In this document: one piece after another, positions 22,401 through 30,120 of the stretch
Layout of the letters: each line of letters opens with the position of its first letter
Position numbering within the stretch: position 1 is the first letter of the stretch
Notes under the pieces: generated by a model
The model's database searches: none
Told to the model about the DNA's origin: nothing
What the model saw: the letters and a program-made list of their open reading frames with translations, nothing else
Assembly: GCA_000934455.1 (NCBI GenBank)
Contig: KN887943.1
Coordinates: 59,888 to 92,245 of the forward strand
DNA length: 32,358 bases
Origin: Apostichopus parvimensis
Taxonomy: Eukaryota > Echinodermata > Holothuroidea > Aspidochirotida > Stichopodidae
Direction: 5' to 3'
Program-made: the position numbers and the translations under genes

Positions 22401-25030
22401 AGTATTTTCTAGAATTTTCAAAAAAAGGAAAAATTAATATCCTACCATAGTTAAATGTATAATAAATAGCCTAACCACTTCGTCGGTTACGGATCTCACA
22501 TAATAACAAAAACACAACTAATTGTATTTTGCGAAGTTGACGTTCTCTACAAGGCATGGAAACATTTTTTAGCATTTAGTTATTCATGCCAAGTGGCCAA
22601 AAACATGGGATTACAAGGTTTACTTTCATAAAGATGGCCATACTGTAGCTATTGGGGGCTTTGATATCGTGCTATGTCTGTATGGTATAGACTGTGCCTC
22701 GTGTATCATGGGGGAATATATTGTTTTGTTCATGCGGAGGAGTCATGAGTTGGCTTGAGGTGTGTTTTACTTACCTTAATGTTACAGGGATATTTACCTA
22801 CTTTTCTTGAACGTCTAAGATAATATTTCGCATAACTTTACCGATCCTTTACTGACTGACCTAATTAATTCTAGAGTGGAGCCAAAATAGTTTACTCCAT
22901 GAAAAGTTTTTTTGGAAACGTGCCAAAAATGTTAACAAACAGGTGTTAGACAGGGGGGTTGTTTGGCAAGGTACCTGGGAAAATTTGCAACACATGTAGC
23001 CTACCGTGATATTTAAGTAGGGTTAAACACTGCAGTTGTAAACTGATGTTCATTGTTAGGCAGTCTAGAAAGGGGGCTTTGCCGAACGTAGTTTGTTTCA
23101 TAATATCGACAGTTTTGTAAGTTGCACTTTTTAAAGATTGAGAGACAGATTAAATCTCTTTTCATTTTATCACATAATATAGCTACTCTAACTTGTTTTT
23201 AAAATTTTCATCAGTTTCGTGACAATTTAAATTCAAAAAGTTGTCAGTATTTTGAATCCTCAACTGCGAATTTTTTAAGGCTAGACACGCAAAAATACTA
23301 AAATTTTCCGGGGGCCTTCGCCCCCTGGTCCCCACAAGGGGTTCCACCCCTTGACCCCACCTGGGCCCTAAGGCGGGCCCCTGAACCCCACGCCATTATG
23401 CTCGCACGCAACGCGTGCTCGGTGTGTTCACTGCGCCAAAACACCGTTGGGAAATCGGCAGTTGTTTTTAGTGTGTTTGCGAACACACTAAAAACAACAA
23501 GGAAAATTTATCGTAATTATCGAAATATCGCGATAATTTTTGAACTATTTATCGTGAACTTAAAAAGAAAATATCGCGCAACCCTAATGTCCACTTGTCA
23601 TTGGGAAATGCTACAATCTCAGGTCCAACCTAACTGCTCAGCATATTTCCATGCCATACCTGACACATTTAATCCATGCTTGAACATTTAACCTTATGGA
23701 TGGCTCAAAATGTCTTGTTTTGCATAAGAATAGACAAGACAATAAACAGTAACATACATCGATACTAACAATCACAGACTGACAGGCACATGGATCTTCT
23801 GTGACCTATACATTTAAATGCATTGAAGACTCGCCCCAAACCGCGTGCCGCGCTCTGAAAAAGTTAACTTTCCGTTGCTTGCAAATTACGTTTTCTTCTT
23901 GTCGCTACAAATGCAGACAGTAATGAAACGTGATACCTTGTTATCTTTGATCTAGACCTGATATGTCCATGCTGCTATGTACACTGTGTTGTGGGTATTG
24001 ACCGTAGCTGTATGTATTGACTGTACACTAGTGTCTAATTACCGACGGTTGCAAGCTCAGTGTGTATTTTCTGGGATTGATGGTGGTTTCTAACACTTCT
24101 GTTACACCTCATTCGAAACTAGGTCAGATTACCGGCATTAGACGTTTCTTTTTGTGAGAGTTTTCACACCCTTTAAATCCCCAGTACTATACTTACCTAG
24201 TGGAATAACTCCCAAGTTTTTTCTCCTCCCAATCAGCATCTCCACCTTCAAAATTATATCTGGCTGTTCTGTCTATACCCTGTTATATAACAAACAGAAG
24301 ACATTTCTGAAAAATACTGTAGTACTGTACTACTCTCTCTCTGCTTGATCACAGCAACATTGAAAACCTGAGGAATTGACATTCCCCTCAAAGTAGTGTA
24401 GACATATATACATGTATTGCAAGATAATTCTCCCACTCCTTGTTCCCTCCCCCCCGCCCCCCAAAAAAAGGTCGGATGAGATGAAATATTGTTTTTCATT
24501 TATGTACATTGTGAAATTATCTTAAAATCAACTCATATATGAATACAAAATGTTTTTTATATTTTAAACTCAATAATTCAGTGTTGACAAATGGAAGAGG
24601 AGGTCAATGATGGTGTCAAGAATGAATGCAGTTATAGGCTACTTTAATACAGTAGATATGTACACCAATTGGAGAGAGGTTCACATACAGTACAATCAAA
24701 GCCTAGTACCCCGACATCAGCTCATGTTAAAGCGAGTTTGATGATTCTTAAATTTGTACATGTTTTAACTGGAACTTTTAAAATTTATAGAGAGATGCAA
24801 TGGATCCGAGTCTGCCTCAGAGAAAGAAAACTTTAAGGCAAGACAGACTCCTCCATCAGGAAGCAAGAAATTGTATCATCATTGTTCCTCACCTCATTGA
24901 AAGATTTAGTAATTTCTCTGCATGTTGAACAACGTTTTTCGATATCAGGTTTTCCATCCGACAGGTACAAGAAAGACAGCAATGCAAACGATGTAAGAAA
25001 TCTGTGTATCCAAGTTAACCTGACCTCCAT
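10190..25030 (-). CDS. creld: Creld, membrane isoform (11 exons, 417 aa)
   Basis: Cysteine-rich with EGF-like domains protein, an ER protein of animals implicated in folding and assembly of disulfide-bonded clients. Joined minus-strand exons: 25030-24893, 24279-24197, 20931-20877, 20238-20130, 19468-19430, 18588-18539, 18052-17926, 17159-17058, 16442-16257, 14745-14611, 10419-10190. All introns are GT-AG and all phases agree. Residues 1-26 look like a signal peptide. A CXXC (CSTC) lies at 34-37, comparable to the redox motif reported for CRELD proteins. The WE domain spans roughly 55-128 (DWEE at 62-65, EEWW at 105-108). Furin-like and EGF-like cysteine modules follow, including PCSGNGVC (150-157) and two calcium-type EGF starts (DVDEC near 235 and DIDEC near 297). 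Two hydrophobic spans lie near 361-377 and 382-402. The 417-residue length closely matches vertebrate CRELD1 (about 420). The start ATG was chosen because it opens the signal peptide; a distal exon at 5344-5678 offers a soluble alternative end. Confidence 0.93.
10411..10419 (-). CDS. creld: Candidate 9-nt Creld mini-exon (alternative 5' splice site)
   Basis: The first nine bases of exon 11 (TAACTCCAG) are followed by GTAAGC, a close match to the donor consensus. Used as a donor, it would leave phase 1 and join the HIEL exon at 5678 in frame, adding three residues. Direct joining of exon 10 to the HIEL exon is also in frame, so the use of this site is inferred. Confidence 0.4.
11329..11371 (+). 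mobile_element. 43-bp insert with 12-bp target duplication inside the LINE
   Basis: GGCTTTATTATT occurs at 11317-11328 and 11372-11383, flanking a 43-bp insert. Positions 11330-11368 match 14216-14254 with one mismatch in 39 bases; that second copy ends a Penelope-like remnant. This looks like a strongly 5'-truncated retro-insertion. Removing it and one duplication restores the LINE reading frame. Confidence 0.7.
11385..11671. mobile_element. 287-bp inverted-repeat element (MITE) with 9-bp target duplication
   Basis: The ends are inverted copies of GTGGCTATTNTTACGACCAG, continuing into a shared GAGTAACAATT. TTATTATTA flanks both sides (11376-11384 and 11672-11680). The interior holds three 63-bp tandem units. 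A long inverted repeat with a 9-bp duplication is compatible with a Mutator-type element, but no transposase is present and the class is uncertain. Confidence 0.7.
11486..11671. repeat. 63-bp tandem repeat, three copies, inside the MITE
   Basis: Units begin CAACTGCGCATGCGTAACCG at 11486, 11549 and 11612. They are nearly identical, and 63 is a multiple of three, so open frames on both strands repeat as 21-residue blocks by accident. An inverted, diverged copy of part of the unit lies at about 11393-11470. Confidence 0.95.
13004..13173. repeat. 103-bp partial tandem duplication at the LINE 5' part
   Basis: A 67-bp block starting TGTGCTAAAGGTGCTAGTCC occurs at 13004-13070 and 13107-13173 with a few substitutions. 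The first copy is continuous with LINE coding sequence, so the second is probably a local duplication. Confidence 0.85.
13414..13494 (+). repeat. 81-bp dispersed element, copy A (Creld intron 10)
   Basis: It begins GTGGATCAGTGTTGGATTGG and ends CATCATTTCCAC, and has the same length as copies B (15655) and C (16752). The ends pair (GTGGA with TCCAC). An internal hairpin pairs AGCTTG with CAAGCT around GTCACATGAC. All three copies are antisense to Creld. The family is not recognised. Confidence 0.85.
13555..14065. mobile_element. Probable hAT-like remnant with CACCGATA / TATCGGC ends
   Basis: The left side carries TATGCACCGATAAATGGGCA and several ATCGGCAGATAT-type words. The right side carries GGTATCAGCCGATATTGAGG and TTAATCGGCC. 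Such words are typical of the ends of some hAT-like elements. No clean terminal pair or target duplication was found, so the ends are approximate. Confidence 0.4.
14090..14260 (+). mobile_element. Penelope-like element 3' remnant (GAAGAAG...CGAAACGTC motif)
   Basis: The phrase TTGAAGAA, then a perfect hairpin GATCC-TGTTA-GGATC (14151-14165), then GAAACGTC resembles a motif often seen near the ends of Penelope-like elements, which can carry hammerhead ribozymes. The remnant ends in a 39-bp block (14216-14254) that also occurs at 11330-11368. Assignment to Penelope is from memory of the motif. Confidence 0.45.
14611..14745 (-). CDS. creld: Creld exon 10: second calcium-type EGF
   Basis: The acceptor is GTTTACAG and the donor GTAAGT. 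It encodes DIDECENNPCLNVEHMECSN, SPGSYFCECEEGY and the closing cysteine. It leaves in phase 1, the branch point from which both alternative ends can be joined in frame. Confidence 0.93.
15655..15735 (+). repeat. 81-bp dispersed element, copy B (Creld intron 9)
   Basis: Same length and ends as copies A and C. Here the outer pairing extends to seven bases (TTGTGGA with TCCACAA), while the inner hairpin has mismatches. It lies 45 bases before the SINE. Confidence 0.88.
15781..16140 (+). mobile_element. tRNA-derived SINE
   Basis: The head resembles a Ser/Leu-type tRNA. An A-box-like TGGTCAATGACTAAGG lies at 15792-15807 and a perfect B box GGTTCGAGTCC at 15835-15845. The body that follows (TTGTGTCCTTGGGGCAAAAC, then CACTTTATCTTCATTGCC, then CACCCAGGTGTATAAATTGG) looks like the conserved central part of animal SINE superfamilies. 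The 3' end is not clear. It is antisense to Creld, in intron 9. Confidence 0.8.
16257..16442 (-). CDS. creld: Creld exon 9: calcium-type EGF plus furin-like repeat
   Basis: The acceptor is TTTCAAAG and the donor GTTAGT. It opens with DVDEC, then NTVGSYTC, then the CDIACTECLGPGNDKCVAC furin-like unit, in the order known for CRELD proteins. An 18-bp minisatellite starts 79 bases upstream of the acceptor, in the intron. Confidence 0.92.
16521..16620. repeat. 18-bp minisatellite, about 5.5 copies
   Basis: ACCTTCCCCTCCAATCCC is repeated perfectly from 16521 to 16610, followed by a partial unit. It lies in Creld intron 8, 79 bases upstream of the exon 9 acceptor; on the minus strand it is G-rich. 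Confidence 0.95.
16752..16832 (+). repeat. 81-bp dispersed element, copy C (Creld intron 8)
   Basis: Same length as copies A and B. The outer pairing is GGTGGA with TCCACC, one pair changed relative to copy B in a compensating way. The inner hairpin AGCTTGGTCA / TGACTCAAGCT is intact apart from a bulged T. Confidence 0.88.
17058..17159 (-). CDS. creld: Creld exon 8: furin-like repeat
   Basis: The acceptor is CATTTTCAG and the donor GTGAGT. It encodes CHTSCASTCSGPGPIACTKC followed by GGYQWGDESGCH, a furin-type cysteine repeat. Confidence 0.92.
17926..18052 (-). CDS. creld: Creld exon 7: EGF-like CxCxxGYxGxLC
   Basis: The acceptor is TTTTTGGCAG. It encodes the GNGKCKCHGGYKGDLCDVC segment and the KNESDILC segment. 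Two donors are possible four bases apart (GTAGGT and GTACGG); only the second, after GTA G, keeps frame with exon 8. Confidence 0.9.
18539..18588 (-). CDS. creld: Creld exon 6: furin/EGF-like PCSGNGVC
   Basis: The acceptor is ATTTGCAG and the donor GTAAGT. It encodes DCTGGIERPCSGNGVCK, matching the family segment with RPCSGNGxC. It enters in phase 1 and leaves in phase 0. Confidence 0.93.
18942..18982. repeat. C-rich polypyrimidine tract
   Basis: Runs of three to six C separated by A, T or TT lie in Creld intron 5. On the transcribed (minus) strand this is G-rich and could form a quadruplex. Confidence 0.6.
19209..19313. repeat. Homopurine (GA-rich) tract of about 105 bases
   Basis: Almost pure G and A with GGGAGAGG and GGTGGGAGA repeats, in Creld intron 5. 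It has repeated G runs on the plus strand and is likely a decayed purine minisatellite. Confidence 0.7.
19430..19468 (-). CDS. creld: Creld exon 5: VCCP...YGPDC
   Basis: A 39-nt exon between an ATTACAG acceptor and a GTGAGT donor. It encodes VCCPKNQYGPDCN, the conserved cysteine block that follows the WE domain. Confidence 0.92.
19712..19746 (+). repeat. G-quadruplex-type G-rich tract
   Basis: Six runs of three to five G are separated by one or two bases within 35 bases, in Creld intron 4. By pattern this is a strong quadruplex candidate on the plus strand, opposite to the transcript. Confidence 0.65.
20130..20238 (-). CDS. creld: Creld exon 4: WE domain end
   Basis: The acceptor is CATTCAG and the donor GTAAGC. 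It encodes CNVFVEESEELLEEWWSNLD followed by FERWLCIEKAL, matching the EEWW and WLC positions of the family. It leaves in phase 1. Confidence 0.93.
20877..20931 (-). CDS. creld: Creld exon 3: WE domain middle
   Basis: The acceptor is CAACAG and the donor GTAGGT. It encodes SETRFIEILETLCKRSEYE, matching the SExRLLEILExLC segment of CRELD proteins. A 3.3-kb intron carrying a hAT-like element separates it from exon 2. Confidence 0.93.
21900..23586. mobile_element. Non-autonomous hAT-like DNA transposon, 1687 bp
   Basis: The ends are TAGGGTTGGGCGATATATCG and, at the other side, ATATCGCGCAACCCTA, giving inverted repeats of TAGGGTTG followed by diverged CGATA-rich arms. An 8-bp duplication ATGTCCAC flanks it at 21892-21899 and 23587-23594, the length made by hAT transposases. 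No transposase frame is visible, so it depends on a relative. It sits in Creld intron 2. A GC-rich block (23308-23420) and a 17-bp-arm hairpin (23461-23498) lie near its right end. Confidence 0.88.
23461..23498. repeat. Hairpin with 17-bp perfect arms and 4-nt loop
   Basis: The arm GTTGTTTTTAGTGTGTT and its exact reverse complement flank TGCG. It lies about 90 bases inside the right end of the hAT-like element. Confidence 0.9.
24197..24279 (-). CDS. creld: Creld exon 2: WE domain start
   Basis: The acceptor is ATAACAG and the donor GTAAGT. It encodes GIDRTARYNFEGGDADWEEK and onward, the conserved (F)GGGxxxWEE block of CRELD proteins. It enters in phase 0 and leaves in phase 2. Confidence 0.93.
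24893..25030 (-). CDS. creld: Creld exon 1: signal peptide and CXXC
   Basis: This exon runs from the ATG to a GTGAGG donor and ends in phase 0 after FNE. It encodes a basic start, a hydrophobic core (FLTSFALLSFLYL) and the CSTC motif. No in-frame ATG further upstream is needed. The promoter and 5' untranslated region are not identifiable. Confidence 0.9.
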
Positions 25031-27741
25031 GGCAACCAATCTCAAAAATACCTCTGCATTGACGATAATCCTATATGAAGCAGTCAGCTAATATCTGAGA
25101 ACATAGAGAAACAGTATAACATAGATTAACCAGAAAGAAATATACTGCATGACTAGTAAAACTTTTTAAGGATGCAAATTTGAATAGCTGTGTAACCTGT
25201 GACCAAATGCAATAAACACTTCACACTGTTATGTTAATACGTACGTCCTGTGATTTTCCAGCACTTGGATTTTTAAAATGGTGTGCCTTGCACATGAGCC
25301 GTACAGTATGTCAGTAATACGACTATGTATTAGTTTAGCCTTGTAGGTGAGTGCCATAATGTTAGGCTAGGCCGGCCTAGTCTATCTGCCTAAGGCTTAA
25401 GTCTTACACTTAATGACTAGTCTTACTGAGATCGATTTACATAATCAATTCCAGAGACGGAGGGTAAGCCCACGGTATACAGCACATACATTACAGCAAC
25501 ATAAACAAGCATGCGGTATGACCACATACACAATATAGTACTGCATACACGTTGTACTCCAGCCAGCTTGTCATATGTGTGTGCGGGGTGAGGTAGAAAG
25601 CAAGCGTGGTCGCGGCCACCAGATTCTGTAGTACGAAGTATACGACACTTTATGTATCCATTGGTGCATATGTACAGTATGCACATCTGACTTACTAATA
25701 ACAAAACATGCTAACTACAAGTTAGTGATGCGAAGGGGTGTGCATACAGCTAGAGTGTAGGATTTTCCCCTCATTTACGGAACAAACCAAAATGTGATTT
25801 ATTTTTTAAATTGTGTCTTTATGAATTGAAGGCGATACCAACAAGCTACGATCACTTTTTTTTGGGGGGGGGCAGATTTTGATTTTAAACGGATAGGAAT
25901 TTTCCGAGTTTTGTTCGAAGTGTTGAACACTTACGGCAAATAGGCTTGCCGTCCGTCAAACAACATAAGCAGGGTTTTAGATTGTCCGACGTGATTTTTG
26001 GTCGTCTCAGACAATCGGCCGACCATTAAATTTGAGCCCTGGAGTGCATTAACCTCTTTCAATACTGAGAAAGTGTTCAGATGCTGGAGTACCCTCTCTT
26101 CCAATGGATGGGAACATTAAATTGCAGCCCTAGGAGCAGCAATTGGTGCAACAGTTACCCTCCTGCTTTGCAACTCTCTGAATACTCAATGAAAAGAGAG
26201 GGTTTGTTATAAGCCGTTGTTCATCCAACATCATCACATGGATAGAGTACCAAATGAACTTCTGTTGGCTTCCAATAACCTTGGGAAACACTTAGGAAGG
26301 TTAGCTTACAATGTTTTGAAGTTCTAACTGGGTTCTAACAAGGTTTCAGATTTTCCTGGGCATGTCAACTTTCCCTATCTTATGTGAATTTACATAATTT
26401 TCAAAATGTAAGTGATTTGTGCTAGGCTGAGGCTCAACCAAGTTGCAGTGATAATAAAACTACAGCAATTTATTGCCATCTGGCCTACTATATGCCTAAT
26501 GTAAATAATTTTGAGCACTGATACTGTAGGGCCTATGTCAACTGTCAATATATATACCTGGTATTTAGTAACACTAACATTCCTTCAAGTTCAACCATTG
26601 TGATATTTCTTACATGTCATTGGCCAGTGCCTATTTCCTTCAAATCTCCGGCTTAAAGTTAATGGTAGCAATTTCATGTTGTAACTTGTACTTGTTGTAG
26701 CCTTATCATGTTAGGTACCAACTACCATTTCTTTCTTCCACTCCAGGGTCATAAAGGAAGGAGGGGGGAGTGTCACAATCATCCTTTATTTTGATATGTG
26801 GTAAGACTTCCTAGGCCTTGGGGCCTTTACAAGGTATATCTAGACCTACTAGTACTAGCATACTACTAGTTACTACGTTTAGTTTTACTAAGTACTACTG
26901 TCCTTAGCTAGGCTAGCGATCCATAACTAAGGTCTACTGAACTAGTTAGTTAACAGTAATGCGTAGTGCGTTAGGCTACCATACGATACGTTAGGAACAA
27001 AGAAATTCGTCCAACAGATATCCCTATATATTACAAAAATAGGCTAAATACATAGAAGAGTATTAACCTGTCGACAGTTGCTTGATAATTTTCAAGTTAT
27101 AGTATATCCCGTTTTAGATAAATCTCAACAGCGGCATACTTCGAACGAATTTGTTTTTCTTTTCTCAACAGGATTGAATTTTACCGTAACTTACACTGCA
27201 CGTACCACGCAAATTTACGTGTACCAATGCTATACGTACACGTGTGATACTGATACCCCTGGTATGGGAGTTCGTAACGAACTCGAATTGCTCGTAAAGG
27301 ATTTAATTACGTAACTTGTATTACGCTATCATCACTTATCGATCGCGGTCTGGACTACGGACGATGAAAAGGTTCAATTTAGCATATGGAGTATACGACG
27401 TAATACTACTGAGATATAAACTGTATTTCGGACCAATTAATTAATTAAAAAGAAGAACTGTAAGGTCTGCTGCTGCAGTTAGTTACCTAAAGATTACACT
27501 TAAAGGTGGAAGGTCGTCAACAATTGTGTACGATATCTGCAGAAGGCTACCCTTGTTGAACTAGTAACGACTCCTCTTTGTGAATTCTGATACCACACAG
27601 AATTCACCCGAATTCTGATTGATACCGCCCAACACTCTAATGCTGTTCTTTGTGTTAGCCATAATAAAAAATACACTCAGTGTCAGTGTATGTTTACACC
27701 TTGTTATATTATTCTGCATGATTCTTCTAGAGCTCCATAAG
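25031..27741. other. Intergenic stretch upstream of Creld
   Basis: It should hold the Creld promoter and 5' untranslated region, but no TATA box or other decisive signal can be picked out. Around 26836-26970 the words CTAG and TACTA are unusually frequent. No other gene could be supported. Confidence 0.5.
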
Positions 27742-27794
27742 CAAGGGCGCCGTTTTGTTTTGAAAATTGGTGGGGACGTGACTATCTAAGCGGA

Positions 27795-27814
27795 GCGCGA
27801 CCATCGGTTCGCGC
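27795..27814. repeat. Hairpin, GCGCGA / TCGCGC arms around CCATCGGT
   Basis: Six-base arms flank an eight-base loop, and GCGGAGCG is repeated directly on both sides. The same structure recurs at 32319-32338 with one compensating pair change. Confidence 0.8.
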
Positions 27815-28570
27815 GGAGCGTACCAGAAATTTTTTTGACAGATGTACCCCCCAGATTGCCGGAAATTGCATTTCCCAGACACAATTATCATCAAAAATGG
27901 GTCATTCATTTTAATATTTCACGGTTTTAAATGTTTCATGAAAAATAGTAATTAAAAAAATACAAGAATAATAGTTACTGATGATAAATTTATCAAATAC
28001 AAACATCATAATGAGCCGATATAAAACAAGAAATTAGTCCATTTTCACCTTCCTTCACCGCCCTTTGGGCAGTTGGGCGTGGGGTCCCATTAATATGTGC
28101 TGGGAGCTGGGAAGTTCACGCAACAACAACAACAATGGAATACACAAACAATGCATATCATATTTGAATCCTAAGATATCAAAATATATGGAATGGAAGT
28201 CTTTACCTCAAAAGAAAAGTTTATAACAAATCCTCCTTTGGAAAAGGACAGCGACGTTTGAGTTCGATCTCTCCTACACTGTGTCAATGGGCTGAAGTCA
28301 GCAACGCAATTTCAACAAAGGCTGGTGTTGTTTTTGGCTGCTGGAGACATGGTTGAAGTTAGCACCATGGGGTAGCATACATCAATGAAACAAGCAACTT
28401 GTAAGGCTGCCAATTAACGTATCAGACTTGTTTACATCTTTTGCATTCGCTCATTCATTAGTTTTGTTGCTTATTTTGATAACGCCTAATGGGTACTTGA
28501 GATCTCTACGACTAACGCGGTATAGCAGGATATCATGGATAGTCGGACTTCCAAAATTCACTCAAAAGAT

Positions 28571-28600
28571 GGTGGGGACATGGTATACCATGTCCCCACC
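28571..28600. repeat. 30-bp perfect palindrome
   Basis: GGTGGGGACATGGTA is followed directly by its exact reverse complement. It lies near the right end of the second hAT-like element and repeats the GGTGGGGAC word found near its left end. Confidence 0.92.
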
Positions 28601-28656
28601 TCTGAAATTTTTGCTGGGGACGCGTCCCCGTGTCCCTGCGGGAAACGGCGCCCCTG

Positions 28657-30120
28657 TCCATAAGGTATGTGCCATTGTGATCCTGGTTAAAATGCTATGG
28701 AAGGAGGACTTAATATGCAAAGAAAGTAGAAGCGGCTTGGTAAGGTTTCTTGCAATATAGTTGTGCATCATTAGTAATACGATGCTTTAAGAATATTTAT
28801 TTCGAAGTGGGTCAGTACTTATATCACTTGTCAATAATGCAGTTAATGGAACATTTTAGAACCAACTTATAAAGATATCTATAAGTTTGTCAGGAAAAAT
28901 GTTCACAGTTACTGTATGAAAACCATTTGGAATACCATGCTACAAATTATTGATCTGAAGAAAACTAACTGTTACCATTGTGGAGATATCACATCTGAAA
29001 TTGTTTTCAGTTTTACCTCAAACTAAACATTAGGACATCAGTCCTGAGAGATTGATTGGTGTAAACACAGTGAGTTGCCTCTCACCCTATCACTTTTGGT
29101 TCCTTGTTTTCAGCAAAGGAACCTATTGTATGCACCCCTGTGTGTGTTGGGGGGGGGGGGGAGTGGAGTGAATGTCTGTGTGACGATGTATCTTGTATAC
29201 ACTGTAACTCGACAAGGTAATGATGGATCGTGGTTATGTTTGGTGAGTGGATGGCACATGGTGCTCATTTCATGAATATTAATGAGGTTGCATAGGGTAT
29301 AAAGTCAGAATCTTCAAACTGCAATAATTCTGAATTTGCATTTGCTTCAAACTTTATATTTGGTTGATTGTTTCTAGTAGGTACATTTTTATGTGTAGTG
29401 TTAAACTTGACATGCATATTAACGAGGGGAGGGGGGGCTGGGTGGGGGAGGGTGAGGCTTAACATTATATCGTTAACTTGAACGATGGGTTTGTTTAATG
29501 TACACAATAACTCAACAAAATAATGATGGACCATTGTCATACTTGGTGGGTAGATAGCACATAGTGAGTAGATGAACTCTATTGTCAAAGGCCAAAATAT
29601 AAAATTGCAATAACTTTGCAACTGGAATTCGATTTGGTTTCCAACTAATGTATTGTTATATATGTTGATGACGGGTATACATATTCATGTGTGGTAACTT
29701 TACATTTGATATATCTATGAAGGGCGGGGCTTAACATTATTGTATTAAGAACAGTTTGTATGGTACATGATAACTGAATGATAGATATTTATCATGCTTA
29801 GCAGTTAGATAAACCCTATTGATTTTCCTGTTCATATAAAAATAGTACAGACCAAAATCTTTAAGTAAGCAAGGAACCACACACAAAACGGTGTTCTAGC
29901 TGGTCTCTATATACTTCATTGAGTTTCTTTAATGTTTCTTTGGAATATTAGTCTAGGTTCTTAATAGATGCTGGGATTCTCTCTAATTTGAAGACTTACT
30001 TAATCTACTCCTATTTCACCCTTCTTTTGGTCCATGGGATAACTTGGAGCTCTCTTGCCCTCTATAAGAAAAGAAGAAAGAGAGAAATCGATGCCATGAT
30101 CTTGCCCATATATTTCTGTA
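28657..30120. other. Intergenic stretch between the hAT element and the esterase-like gene
   Basis: No exon is supported. It contains G runs (29149-29162, 29424-29456) and the decayed long-period repeat described separately. The last few hundred bases should be the 3' untranslated region of the gene at 30121. Confidence 0.5.
29180..29830. repeat. Decayed long-period tandem repeat (about 300 bp)
   Basis: GTAACTCGACAAGGTAATGA at 29204 is echoed by ATAACTCAACAAAATAATGA at 29507, 303 bases later. A fainter copy (ATAACTGAATGATAGATATT) lies near 29769. Flanking words (TTGGTGAGTGGATGGCACAT and TTGGTGGGTAGATAGCACAT) also recur in order. Confidence 0.6.

Larger units (their letters stand above)
27742..28656. 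mobile_element. Second non-autonomous hAT-like element, 915 bp
   Basis: The ends are CAAGGGCGCCGTTTTG at the left and the reverse complement of CAGGGGCGCCGTTTCC at the right. The 8-bp duplication TCCATAAG flanks both sides (27734-27741 and 28657-28664). GGTGGGGAC words recur inward from both ends. There is no transposase frame. It carries a covarying hairpin (27795-27814) and a 30-bp perfect palindrome (28571-28600). Confidence 0.85.

Noticed and set aside
27078-27314. Plus-strand 78-residue frame upstream of Creld
   Set aside because: No family resemblance or splice support; threonine/tyrosine-rich as expected from AT-rich noise.
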